Source: a virus. Taken from it: a stretch of DNA of 36,474 nt. The translations under genes and the position numbers were made by a program. The DNA is taken from positions 1-36,474 of IMG/VR virus record IMGVR_UViG_3300050821_010438. One strand, given 5' to 3'. The notes beneath the pieces were generated by a model, which worked only from the letters and a program-made list of their open reading frames with translations, was not told where the DNA came from and did no database searches. Below, piece by piece: positions 29,897 to 36,474 of this stretch; the first letter of the stretch is position 1; each line of letters begins with the position of its first letter.

Positions 29897-30142
29897 CTAA
29901 GGTTGTTTTTCTGTTTCAATTATTAGACTTCTAAAATAGTAATAAAGATTAAAAAAAGATTTAATTGCCTCTGCTTCACATAAAACTCTATCAATTAAAC
30001 AACCATAAACATGGAAATTATCCATATTTTTAGTGTATTCGGAATAAATAATATTTAAATTACAGAAAAAGTGCTCAGATGCTTCCTTAACTTTTTCAAG
30101 CGATTCCTCTAGATTTTCTTTGTGAACTCCTAAATCAATCAT
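29897..30142 (-). CDS. Small helical hypothetical protein
   Basis: 81 residues: MIDLGVHKENLEESLEKVKE, ASEHFFCNLNIIYSEYTKNM, ending in YYYFRSLIIETEKQP. Starts three bases after the stop of the 57-residue gene with AAGGGTG as ribosome site. Third gene of the leftward operon headed by the Cro-like protein. Unknown function. Confidence 0.55.
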   Translation of the reverse strand: MIDLGVHKENLEESLEKVKEASEHFFCNLNIIYSEYTKNMDNFHVYGCLIDRVLCEAEAIKSFFNLYYYFRSLIIETEKQP

Positions 30143-30145
30143 AGA

Positions 30146-30319
30146 TTATTCACCCTTACCCCCTAACTCTCTCAAAGAAAAATTAATAGACTCAACAATC
30201 TGTTTAGTAATTTCATCTAAAGATTCAACCGTCATGCTCTTGCCAATGTAGCATGACAAATTAGACCTTAACAATTTAGCTAATGATTCATCATGAATCA
30301 TATCCTTAACGTCATCCAT
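30146..30319 (-). CDS. Small hypothetical protein of the Cro-like operon
   Basis: 57 residues from ATG 30319: MDDVKDMIHDESLAKLLRSN, LSCYIGKSMTVESLDEITKQ, then helical. TAGGAG lies upstream of the start. Twelve bases separate it from the Cro-like gene's stop and three from the next start, so the three genes are an operon. No domain recognised. Confidence 0.55.
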   Translation of the reverse strand: MDDVKDMIHDESLAKLLRSNLSCYIGKSMTVESLDEITKQIVESINFSLRELGGKGE

Positions 30320-30330
30320 GATATTAACTC

Positions 30331-30552
30331 CTATTGCTGCTGTGAATTGGATTTAGACAACCTTAAATACATCTCTTCTTTATTCAAATCAATAGGCATA
30401 TCGATACCCACAAGACGATTAATTAAAAATTGCTGCTTAAGAGGTATAAACCCGTTTTTTCTCCAAATATTAACATTTGTTGATGTTATTTTAAGTTTTT
30501 TACACAAATTATAACCCGTTGGGAAATGTTGTAATGCTTCTTCTAATGTCAT
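30331..30552 (-). CDS. Cro-like / YdaS-like DNA-binding protein
   Basis: 73 residues from ATG 30552, directly behind AAAGGAG; the longer frame to 30600 is not needed. EEALQHFPTGYNLCKKLKIT followed by STNVNIWRKNGFIPLKQQF aligns in form with P22 Cro: a first helix with HF, a turn, a recognition helix with W, and the P-x-K/E-x-x-x-x-L end. Encoded divergently from the rightward recombination operon, across an intergenic region with two promoters. It probably represses one or both. No companion CI repressor was recognised. Confidence 0.7.
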   Translation of the reverse strand: MTLEEALQHFPTGYNLCKKLKITSTNVNIWRKNGFIPLKQQFLINRLVGIDMPIDLNKEEMYLRLSKSNSQQQ

Positions 30553-30601
30553 GGCGGTCTCCTTTTCGAGAAATATACCATAAAAAATTAAACTTAACAC
30601 A

Positions 30602-30631
30602 ATTATATTTCATCTTATTTTTAATATGCAA
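30602..30631 (-). promoter_or_regulatory. Candidate leftward promoter of the Cro-like operon
   Basis: Minus strand TTGCAT (30631-30626) and a perfect TATAAT (30607-30602) with 18-base spacing, about 50 bases before the Cro-like ATG. The -35 is poor (three of six). Confidence 0.4.
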
Positions 30632-30634
30632 AAT

Positions 30635-30679
30635 AACTTGACTATGTAAGTTTTATATATTAACATTCTCTCAAGTTAA
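30635..30679 (+). promoter_or_regulatory. Rightward promoter with operator-like inverted repeats
   Basis: TTGACT (30638-30643), 17 bases, TAACAT (30661-30666). The -35 lies within AACTTGACTATGTAAGTT (30635-30652), whose ends AACTT/AAGTT are inverted. The -10 overlaps a second inverted pair, TTAAC (30660-30664) and GTTAA (30675-30679). Both spots are suitable for a repressor such as the divergent Cro-like protein. TATGTAAGT here recurs, inverted, by the promoter at 27425. Confidence 0.55.
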
Positions 30680-30698
30680 CAAAATAGAGAGAAATAAA

Positions 30699-31187
30699 AT
30701 GACCTTACGAGATAGATTTGATAAGCTAAATACTCATTATGTCAAAGGATTGACAAACTTGAATCACCAAAAAAATCTTGAGTTTTATGCAAGAGATTTG
30801 GTTGCGCACTATGCTAAATACGATAAGTACTCTGGCATGTACAACCTGTTTCTTTGCGATATATCTGATTCAGATCAGAATGAGCTTGCACGCCTATACA
30901 TTGATTACACCGATAGAGAACTTAATGAGTGTGTTCATGGCAATGATTTCTCAATCGACAATGAATACACCTGTGCATTACTTGCCATGCTTAAAGACAA
31001 TACTCTTGAGAATCGTGAACGATTTGCAGAAATTACTCGAAATAACATAATCAACTACTATAAAAAATCACTTCAAAAAGTCATTGATACAGCTTGTGAA
31101 GACTATCTCATGAGCATGTATAACGAGAACGATATGTATTCCTATATCGATCAAAGCTCAGGTGATGTTATGACGTCAAAGTATTAA
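30699..31187 (+). CDS. Early hypothetical protein
   Basis: 162 residues, helical and acidic, Tyr/Asn-rich (NLEFYARDLVAHYAKYDKYS, NIINYYKKSLQKVIDTACED). First gene of the rightward operon leading to the recombination genes. No membrane segment, cysteine cluster or catalytic motif seen. An inner frame (30778..31050) is its shadow. Function unknown. Confidence 0.65.
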   Translation: MTLRDRFDKLNTHYVKGLTNLNHQKNLEFYARDLVAHYAKYDKYSGMYNLFLCDISDSDQNELARLYIDYTDRELNECVHGNDFSIDNEYTCALLAMLKDNTLENRERFAEITRNNIINYYKKSLQKVIDTACEDYLMSMYNENDMYSYIDQSSGDVMTSKY

Positions 31188-31207
31188 TAAATAATAAGGA
31201 AAATAAA

Positions 31208-31426
31208 ATGATTATGAAAGACTGCTTGCTACCTAAAGATAGATTGTATTTTAAGAACTCAATTAATGAGGATAATTTTTTACGTGAATGCTGTGGATGC
31301 GGCAGAAACACTCTGGAGATAATTTCAGATGATGAAATAAGCCATGATGATCTGGAATGGTCGTCTAAAGAACTAGACAGCGGTGAATGGTATTGCCATG
31401 CCGATTGCTATCGAGATAGCAGATAA
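31208..31426 (+). CDS. Small Cys/His protein
   Basis: 72 residues. RECCGCGRNT in the middle and WYCHADCYRDS at the end give C-x2-C and C-H-x2-C groups suited to one zinc ion. AAGGAAAAT precedes the ATG. Between the first gene of the rightward operon and the Sak4-like gene; a 127-base gap with a 20-bp palindrome follows. Unknown role. Confidence 0.6.
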   Translation: MIMKDCLLPKDRLYFKNSINEDNFLRECCGCGRNTLEIISDDEISHDDLEWSSKELDSGEWYCHADCYRDSR

Positions 31427-31464
31427 ATTCCTCATTTGCAATGGTTATTTTTACCGACTAAATG

Positions 31465-31484
31465 CTTACTAAACGTTTAGTAAG
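31465..31484. promoter_or_regulatory. Perfect 20-bp palindrome upstream of the Sak4-like gene
   Basis: CTTACTAAACGTTTAGTAAG equals its own complement, 70 bases before the ATG at 31554. A-tracts follow it, not T, so it is not an intrinsic rightward terminator. Size and symmetry suit a dimeric repressor's operator. The rest of 31427-31553 holds only a ribosome site (TAGGAG) and no clear promoter. Confidence 0.55.
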
Positions 31485-31553
31485 AAAAAATAGTTATTGC
31501 CCATCGGGAATATATCAGCAGACCTTAAATGGTCATAATTTAGGAGAAGTGAG

Positions 31554-32405
31554 ATGGCTTTAAAAGCAACAAAACCAGTAGTTAAGAACAATAGATTAAA
31601 ATTGTTTATGTATGGCAATGCTAAGGTTGGAAAAACAACATTGGCTATTCAATTTCCAAAGCCTTATATCATCGATACTGAAGGAACTACTGATAAAGAA
31701 AAGTATGTGGAATTGATTAACAAAGGTGATGGTGCTGTATTGATTACACAAGACTTTGATGAGTTAGTAGAACAGGTAAAGGAGCTACTAACTTCAAAGC
31801 ATGATTTTAAAACACTGGTTATAGACTCATTAACAATTCTCTATAATGATTTATTAGATAAATCAGCCCTAAAAGTAGGCACAGAATTTGGTAGGCATTA
31901 TGGAGAGGCTAATAAAAAAGTCAAGCACCTAATTAATTTACTATTAAGGCTTGATATGAATGTAATCATAACTTCACATGCTAAAAATGAATATGGTTCC
32001 AAACTTGAAGTACTTGGCTCAACTTTTGATTGCTACAAAAAACTTGATTATATCTTTGATTTAATACTAGAGGTTCAAAAACGAGGAAAAGAGCGTGTGG
32101 CTATTGTTAAAGGGACTAGATTAAAAGAATTTGAGGAATCAGCAATAATACCATGCTGCTACAAAGAGTTTAGCAAGCGATATAGCGTTGAGGCTCTTGA
32201 AAGAATCTCGGTTGCTCAAGAAATAGCCGACATATATCAAGTAAATGAGCTTTTAAGGCTAATAGATTTGCTTAAGGTTCCTAGGGAAACATATGAAAAG
32301 TGGCTAGATAAGGCAGGCTCTGAAGACTGGCTTGAGATGCCAGCAAGTGCTATACAAAAGTGTATTGATTTTTTAACATCTAAAATAAAGGGAGAAGCTG
32401 CATGA
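31554..32405 (+). CDS. Sak4-like RecA-fold ATPase (AAA_24)
   Basis: 283 residues. KLFMYGNAKVGKTTLA carries Walker A (residues 21-29) and KTLVIDSLT Walker B (87-93); YIIDTEGT (38-45) and NVIITSHA are further RecA-core strands. This is the phage AAA_24/Sak4 type, single-strand annealing or Rad51-like recombinases that work with a ssDNA-binding protein. The next gene, overlapping by four bases, is the usual DUF669 partner. The C-terminal part (ERISVAQEIADIYQVNELLR, residues about 215-280) is a helical add-on of unknown role. Likely supports recombination-dependent replication or repair of phage DNA. Confidence 0.8.
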   Translation: MALKATKPVVKNNRLKLFMYGNAKVGKTTLAIQFPKPYIIDTEGTTDKEKYVELINKGDGAVLITQDFDELVEQVKELLTSKHDFKTLVIDSLTILYNDLLDKSALKVGTEFGRHYGEANKKVKHLINLLLRLDMNVIITSHAKNEYGSKLEVLGSTFDCYKKLDYIFDLILEVQKRGKERVAIVKGTRLKEFEESAIIPCCYKEFSKRYSVEALERISVAQEIADIYQVNELLRLIDLLKVPRETYEKWLDKAGSEDWLEMPASAIQKCIDFLTSKIKGEAA

Positions 32406-32833
32406 AATTTGCACCAAAAACGGAACTTGAATTAGACTCAATGTCTTTGCTTGAGCCTGGGATTTATCCATTCCAGGTTACTAGTGCCAGCAATGAAATA
32501 TCAAAGTCTGGAAATGATATGATAAAGCTTACTTTAACAATTTGGGGTAAAGATGGGAGCATGCATTTTATCTTTGATTATCTTCTAGAAGCAATGGCCT
32601 ATAAACTTCGACATTTTTGTGAATCAACCAATCTTCTTTCAAAATATGAGGCAGGTGAACTTTATCCTGGAGACTGTCTCGATGTTCAGGGAAATCTTGA
32701 GATAATTATACAAGAAGGGAAAGAGCGTCCAGATGGCAGTAAGTATATGAGTAGAAATAGTGTTAAAGATTATGTTGTCAAAAAAGACAAGGTAACTGGT
32801 GAAGTATTCAACGACGATGATATTGCATTTTAA
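32402..32833 (+). CDS. DUF669-type ssDNA-binding-like protein
   Basis: 143 residues. PGIYPFQVTSASNEISKSGN, then MIKLTLTIWGKDG, FDYLLEAMAYKLRHFCES and GDCLDVQGNLEIIIQEG fit the DUF669 family, beta-barrel proteins encoded beside Sak4-like ATPases. The acidic C-terminus (NDDDIAF) resembles the tail by which SSB proteins recruit partners. It starts within the stop of the ATPase gene (ATGA). Likely coats ssDNA during recombination. Confidence 0.75.
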   Translation: MKFAPKTELELDSMSLLEPGIYPFQVTSASNEISKSGNDMIKLTLTIWGKDGSMHFIFDYLLEAMAYKLRHFCESTNLLSKYEAGELYPGDCLDVQGNLEIIIQEGKERPDGSKYMSRNSVKDYVVKKDKVTGEVFNDDDIAF

Positions 32834-32847
32834 TCGAGTTCAAAATA

Positions 32848-33213
32848 TCATTCAAAGCAATACCACTTAATCATGTCGATTGTGCTCTCTGTGGTGCGAC
32901 AAACAGCTGTGTAGTAATTTTGTCGCGCCATATCTAACAAAAATTTATTTTGTAATTCAGACAAAACACCTTTTGCACTCTTAAGCTCAATCCAGGCTCC
33001 TCCATAACCATGTCTTTGCATAGCAATGAACAAGTCACAAACTCCAGCGCGCATCCCCATATCCCGTAAAACACGTCCGTAACGCTCGCTACGACGTCCT
33101 TCGTTTGGGATGTGGATTACTAGGTCTTTTATGCAATCGTTTAATCTAACCCACTCTATTACGGTTTTTTGGATGGATTCTTCGGACACATCACCTGATT
33201 TAAGTAATCTCAT
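32848..33213 (-). CDS. VRR-NUC domain nuclease
   Basis: 121 residues, the size of stand-alone phage VRR-NUC proteins. EESIQKTVIEWVR (helix with E12/Q15), IPNEGRRSERYGRVLRDMG, MRAGVCDLFIA (D60), WIELKSAKGVLSELQ (E76, K78, Q88) are the family's active-site pattern, a PD-(D/E)XK-type fold. Such proteins cut branched or flap DNA and may resolve junctions before packaging. It is convergent with the recombination operon but lies at the end of the leftward fibre operon. The gap 32834-32847 has no terminator. Confidence 0.85.
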   Translation of the reverse strand: MRLLKSGDVSEESIQKTVIEWVRLNDCIKDLVIHIPNEGRRSERYGRVLRDMGMRAGVCDLFIAMQRHGYGGAWIELKSAKGVLSELQNKFLLDMARQNYYTAVCRTTESTIDMIKWYCFE

Positions 33214-33225
33214 TAAATTATAATA

Positions 33226-33837
33226 TTAAACTAAGTATGAACCGGATATAATTAATAAAGATGTATTGCTGAAATTTGTATCATTAATGACACTTGTTAC
33301 AGATCCAGCTGTACCTATGACTTCTAAATTAATCCCCTGATTTGCCGCTGCTGCGTAAGCAACAACCGTTGGCCCATTGCTAAAACCTGGATAGATATTG
33401 AACGAAGTAAATCCAGTTCCAGATCTAACATTTGCCGGTAATGTAACAACAGCGTTTCCAGTGGCCGATCCTTTATTTGATAATTGTAACTCTATTGTAA
33501 TTACAATTACATTACCAATTCGAGTATAAGCACCAATTTGTGTGGTATATGTTATTCCTGTACTTAACCCCCCAAATTGTAAAGTAGGCAAGTAAGTAAA
33601 ATCAGTAGATAAAGCTACCCCACCAGAGCCAAGAGCATTTGCGGCAAGTCCTGTTGCGACTCCAGTTCCAAGTCCAGAAATACCAGTCCCTACAGGCAAT
33701 CCAGTAGCGTTCGTAAGTATTGCAGACGCTGGAGTACCGAGAGAAGGAGTTGTCATAGATGGGCTTACAGAACCTAGAAATGCGCCAGTTCCTGATTGAC
33801 CTATAAGGGTGGTATCAACTGCGTTATTTGTAGACAT
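33226..33837 (-). CDS. Adhesin/fibre-tip protein with shared N-terminal adaptor
   Basis: 203 residues. N-terminal MSTNNAVDTTLIGQSGTGAF, then SPSMTTPSLGTPAS matches the starts of 33858..34754 and 34796..35296, and GLPVGTGISGLGTGVATGLA is a typical tail-fibre linker. The C-terminal 120 residues (YTRIGNVIVITIELQLSNKG) form a separate beta domain related to that of 34796..35296 (YTRIG). Likely a receptor-binding tip or capsid-surface adhesin attached by the shared segment. Preceded by a weak AAGGACTAA ribosome site. Confidence 0.65.
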   Translation of the reverse strand: MSTNNAVDTTLIGQSGTGAFLGSVSPSMTTPSLGTPASAILTNATGLPVGTGISGLGTGVATGLAANALGSGGVALSTDFTYLPTLQFGGLSTGITYTTQIGAYTRIGNVIVITIELQLSNKGSATGNAVVTLPANVRSGTGFTSFNIYPGFSNGPTVVAYAAAANQGINLEVIGTAGSVTSVINDTNFSNTSLLIISGSYLV

Positions 33838-33857
33838 TTGTTAGTCCTTGTTCATCA

Positions 33858-34754
33858 TTAACTAAATTCCCAAACAATAATTAAACCAGCAGCACCATTA
33901 CCTCCGGCAGCTTGTGTTGAGCTAACTGTCCCTGCTCCACTTCCACCGCAACCACTGTTTGTAGACGCATTTACACCAGGAACTGAAGTCCCACCCAATG
34001 CGGGAGCTGTCATATTGCCTAATATTGTAGCACCACCGGCCCCACTATATCCGAGAAGTGAGCCTACAAATCCCGTCCATCCTGCCCCACCGGTAATATT
34101 AATATCACCACCACTGGCACTTCCTCCAGCACCTCCAGTTCCAGCAGGACCCGCCGCTTGAGAAGCACCACCACCGCCGGATGATCCACCATTGGCTGTT
34201 ATGGTAGAAAATGAGGATGCATTGCCAGCAGTCCCGGCATTATTACCTGCTGTCCCACCACTAGCTGCAGCTCCCACAGTATAAGTATAGGTTGCAGACG
34301 CAGAAGCAATATATTTTCTTGCATAACCACCACCGCCGCCACCCCCTCCAGCAGCACCTGTTCCCGATGTAGTAGCAGCGCCACCACCTCCCGCACCGCC
34401 ACCAACAACCTCAACTAAAATTGAGGTAACGCCACCGGGCTTTGTATAAGTAGCAGATGTTCCAGATGTAAAAATCTGAAAGCTTTTAAGACCACCAGAG
34501 TTTGAAGGCGTTGCCCAGGTCGCATCTCCTCTCCAAAATGTACTAGAACTTGCTGAAGTGCCAGAATTTAGATTTGTTACTGGTAAATTTCCTGTAACAC
34601 CAGTTGTTAATGGCAATCCAGTGCAAGAGGTTAAAACGCCAGCGGTTGGGGTTCCTAAAGCTGGTGTTGTAAGGCTTGGTGAAGTAGTTCCAGCAAAAGA
34701 TCCGGTTCCTGAAGCACCAGATAAACCTACGTTAACTGCATTATTTGTGGCCAT
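33858..34754 (-). CDS. Glycine-rich fibre-tip protein with shared adaptor
   Basis: 298 residues. The N-terminal adaptor ([33 protein letters not shown]) is followed by a linker, and from residue about 105 by a glycine-rich domain: [20 protein letters not shown] and many GGGG runs to the C-terminus. Polyglycine-sandwich tips of this kind occur on adhesins of T-even-type phages and vary rapidly to shift host range. The final GLIIVWEF strand is also typical of such glycine-rich proteins. AAGGATAT is its ribosome site. Likely receptor binding; target unknown. Confidence 0.7.
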   Translation of the reverse strand: MATNNAVNVGLSGASGTGSFAGTTSPSLTTPALGTPTAGVLTSCTGLPLTTGVTGNLPVTNLNSGTSASSSTFWRGDATWATPSNSGGLKSFQIFTSGTSATYTKPGGVTSILVEVVGGGAGGGGAATTSGTGAAGGGGGGGGYARKYIASASATYTYTVGAAASGGTAGNNAGTAGNASSFSTITANGGSSGGGGASQAAGPAGTGGAGGSASGGDINITGGAGWTGFVGSLLGYSGAGGATILGNMTAPALGGTSVPGVNASTNSGCGGSGAGTVSSTQAAGGNGAAGLIIVWEFS

Positions 34755-34795
34755 TTTTTTATATCCTTAGAGGGCATATAACAATTTAATTAATT

Positions 34796-35296
34796 TTATA
34801 CGAAATAAGTTATTTGGAAATAATTTGTGCTAAGTGTTAATGTGGCATTAGTTATGGGTGCACCTGCAGCCGTATATAAATTAAATGTTTTTGTAGTTCC
34901 GACAGGAAGACACCTACTTAATGTGGCAGCAGTAGAATAAGTAATAACCCCTCCAGCTTCATACGTATTTGAGATAGTGTAAGGCAACCCTCCGATTGAA
35001 GCACTCGACCCACTTACGGTTGAAGGGTAAATCAATGTGCATGTTGCTATAACTATTCTTCCAATTCTAGTATAATTTGCTGCAACACTGGTAAAAGTTA
35101 ATGACGCACCACTATTATCTACCGGTGTCCAAGATCCCTCTTCATAAAAATTAAGACTGGTTTGTCCAAAGTTAATGCTCGTGGCAGATGCAGCTCCTAA
35201 CCCTGGCGTGACAAGGTTTGGGCTTGTGGATCCAACAAAACTTCCGCTTCCTGTGGATCCTGATAAACCAACATTGACAGAATTGTTTGTAGTCAT
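34796..35296 (-). CDS. Adhesin/fibre-tip protein with shared N-terminal adaptor
   Basis: 166 residues. The N-terminus MTTNNSVNVGLSGSTGSGSF, then STSPNLVTPGLGAAS is the shared adaptor. The remainder (LNFYEEGSWTPVDNSGASLT, YTRIGRIVIATCTLIYPS) is a beta domain with the EEGTWTP-like motif seen in C-terminal parts of phage fibres. Shorter than its siblings. AAGGATAT precedes the start. Probable receptor-binding or decoration protein. Confidence 0.65.
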   Translation of the reverse strand: MTTNNSVNVGLSGSTGSGSFVGSTSPNLVTPGLGAASATSINFGQTSLNFYEEGSWTPVDNSGASLTFTSVAANYTRIGRIVIATCTLIYPSTVSGSSASIGGLPYTISNTYEAGGVITYSTAATLSRCLPVGTTKTFNLYTAAGAPITNATLTLSTNYFQITYFV

Positions 35297-35308
35297 TTCT
35301 AGATATCC

Positions 35309-36175
35309 TTATACAATAGTCAATCCGCCAGATTGAGGAGCTGATGCAATAGTCCATTCCAGATTTGCAACAGTACAAATCATATAAAATGAGTCTTTAG
35401 CCTGAGTTGAAGCAATACTACCGGATGCGGAAGTAGTAGAGCTTCCCAGAACAATTGTTTGTCCTGCGCCACATTGAACTAACCATCCGCCTGCGCCCTT
35501 TCCTATTATGTCTATTTCATCGCCAACAGCACTCGAGATAGGTAGGATCAATGTAACTAATCCAGCATTATTTGCGATATAGCCATTATTAGATAACATT
35601 GCCTGAGATGTCCCAGATACAACATTCCAGCTAAATCCAGCAAGTCCTGTAGAGTTTATGGTTATACTTCCTGATGCATTAACTAAGCTGATATTGGTAC
35701 CAGCTGTAAGCGTTGCAGGAACCGGATCGTTACCAGTTGATCCAATCAGTAATTGACCATTGGTCAGAGGTCCTAAAAAGTTAAAATTACTAGGACCTTC
35801 GGCAACCGGTAAAGTATGTGCTGTCGGATTTGATACACCAGTACCGCCATGAGTTGGAGTAATAGTTCCTGAGTTTGAAGATACTAAGGTCCAAACCGCT
35901 GTAGCAGCATTGCCAGAAGTCGTGCAAATATACAATTGTGCATCTAGAGTGTCCCAGCAAAACTGATATGTGGTTCCTGCAACAGCACCATTAGGATTTC
36001 CAGAATTAAACAATATGATATTAGCCTGGAATAAGTTATAAACCTGCTGGAAGCTCTCTTGGACAGACAATCCAAGATTTGTTGGGCTAACATAACCTTG
36101 TACCGCACAAATAATATCGCTCATCATGGCGGTGCTAACCGTAGGTAGCGATGTAAACATCTCTTCTGTAGCCAT
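35309..36175 (-). CDS. Fibre-like protein, paralogue of the join-spanning fibre
   Basis: 288 residues. The N-terminal 100 residues (MATEEMFTSLPTVSTAMMSD, VQGYVSPTNLGLSVQESFQQ) look like a virion-attachment domain, followed by HGGTGVSNPTAHTLPVAEG, a fibre-type linker. The C-terminal 130 residues repeat the pattern of the join-spanning fibre: VSGTSQAM, NNGYI, GKGAGGW and TTSASGSI. The two therefore share a domain acquired by duplication. Ribosome site AAGGATATAG. Likely part of the tail or a side fibre. Confidence 0.7.
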   Translation of the reverse strand: MATEEMFTSLPTVSTAMMSDIICAVQGYVSPTNLGLSVQESFQQVYNLFQANIILFNSGNPNGAVAGTTYQFCWDTLDAQLYICTTSGNAATAVWTLVSSNSGTITPTHGGTGVSNPTAHTLPVAEGPSNFNFLGPLTNGQLLIGSTGNDPVPATLTAGTNISLVNASGSITINSTGLAGFSWNVVSGTSQAMLSNNGYIANNAGLVTLILPISSAVGDEIDIIGKGAGGWLVQCGAGQTIVLGSSTTSASGSIASTQAKDSFYMICTVANLEWTIASAPQSGGLTIV

Positions 36176-36205
36176 TCCTATATCCTTATAGTTTTAGACT
36201 AAAAA

Positions 36206-36474
36206 TTACGCAACTGTCAAGTTGCCAACCGAGGAAATAACGGCCCAGGTTGTATTTGCAGTTACGCATACTACTGTGACTGAATCCCATTGATTCGTTG
36301 ATGTTAAACTACCACCACTAGAGCTTGCAGAATTACCAAAATGTATTATTTGGCCCGTGTTGGCAGCGAAAATGAATCCACCCGCACCTTTACCCTGTGT
36401 TGCAATAACAGAACCTTCTGCAGCAGTAGCAGGTAAGGTCACGGTTGTTTGACTAGCATTTGATATAATATAGC
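36206..36474 (-). CDS. Tail fibre-like protein, C-terminal part (continues from 867..1)
   Basis: Completes the 345-residue fibre that begins at 867; bases 36377-36474 repeat 1-98, so on the circle base 1 is followed by 36376. This part holds KGAGGFIFAANTGQIIHFGN and a Ser-rich turn, ending VISSVGNLTVA. It corresponds to the C-terminal domain of the next gene (35309..36175). Starting translation inside this part would be wrong; the frame is open to the window edge. Confidence 0.8.
   Translation of the reverse strand, partial: YIISNASQTTVTLPATAAEGSVIATQGKGAGGFIFAANTGQIIHFGNSASSSGGSLTSTNQWDSVTVVCVTANTTWAVISSVGNLTVA
36377..36474. repeat. Terminal direct repeat, right copy
   Basis: Identical to bases 1-98. 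See the left copy: the window is a closed circle with a 98-base overlap. Confidence 0.95.

Noticed and set aside
31465-31484. Intrinsic terminator
   Set aside because: The palindrome is followed by A, not T, on the plus strand and by mixed sequence on the minus.

Overview
The window is the complete, circularly closing genome of a tailed bacteriophage, about 36.4 kb and clearly AT-rich. The first 98 bases recur exactly as the last 98, and one fibre gene runs across that join in frame, so the unique circle is 36,376 bp. Terminase, portal, coat protein, tail-accessory (gp4-like) and needle-hub (gp10-like) proteins are of the Salmonella phage P22 type, in P22-like order, so I expect a short-tailed (podovirus) headful-packaging phage of a Gram-negative host. 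The host cannot be named from the sequence. Sequence relatives elsewhere are inferred from family knowledge only; no search was run.

Layout. A long leftward (minus-strand) block runs from about 27.36 kb down to 1 and continues through the circle join to 32.85 kb. In transcription order it carries a zinc-ribbon protein, the small terminase, a run of small often Cys-rich proteins, the large terminase, portal, several tiny very basic proteins with an HNH endonuclease among them, a Ser/Thr/Ala-rich structural protein, scaffold, major coat, a further structural protein, a gp4-like adaptor, an endonuclease VII-like protein, small membrane proteins, a gp10-like hub, three putative DNA-ejection proteins, a large collar/fibre protein, and a cassette of fibre or adhesin genes, ending with a VRR-NUC nuclease. 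A small rightward island (HTH protein plus a conserved phage protein, 15.8-16.3 kb) interrupts it.

The early region is 27.4-32.8 kb. Four small genes read rightward from a near-consensus promoter at 27.43 kb. A replication-initiator-like gene with GC-rich iteron-like repeats inside it (candidate origin, 29.25-29.35 kb) reads leftward, as does a short operon headed by a Cro-like DNA-binding protein. Divergent promoters at about 30.6 kb also drive a rightward operon holding a Sak4-like RecA-fold ATPase and a DUF669-type ssDNA-binding-like partner. A half-site TATGTAAGT occurs beside both rightward promoters and may link their control.

Most unusual features: (i) a GC-rich untranslated leader before the scaffold gene with two tandem copies of a 51-57 nt element whose hairpins show compensatory base changes, a likely structured RNA; (ii) a 9-bp hairpin that traps the Shine-Dalgarno of the coat gene; (iii) a 115-nt closed-stem element at 24.95-25.06 kb; (iv) three adhesin genes sharing an N-terminal segment but with unrelated tips; (v) a scattered family of small membrane proteins with an HEVRIRL motif, against the absence of any recognisable endolysin. 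No integrase and no CI-type repressor were recognised, so lifestyle is open.
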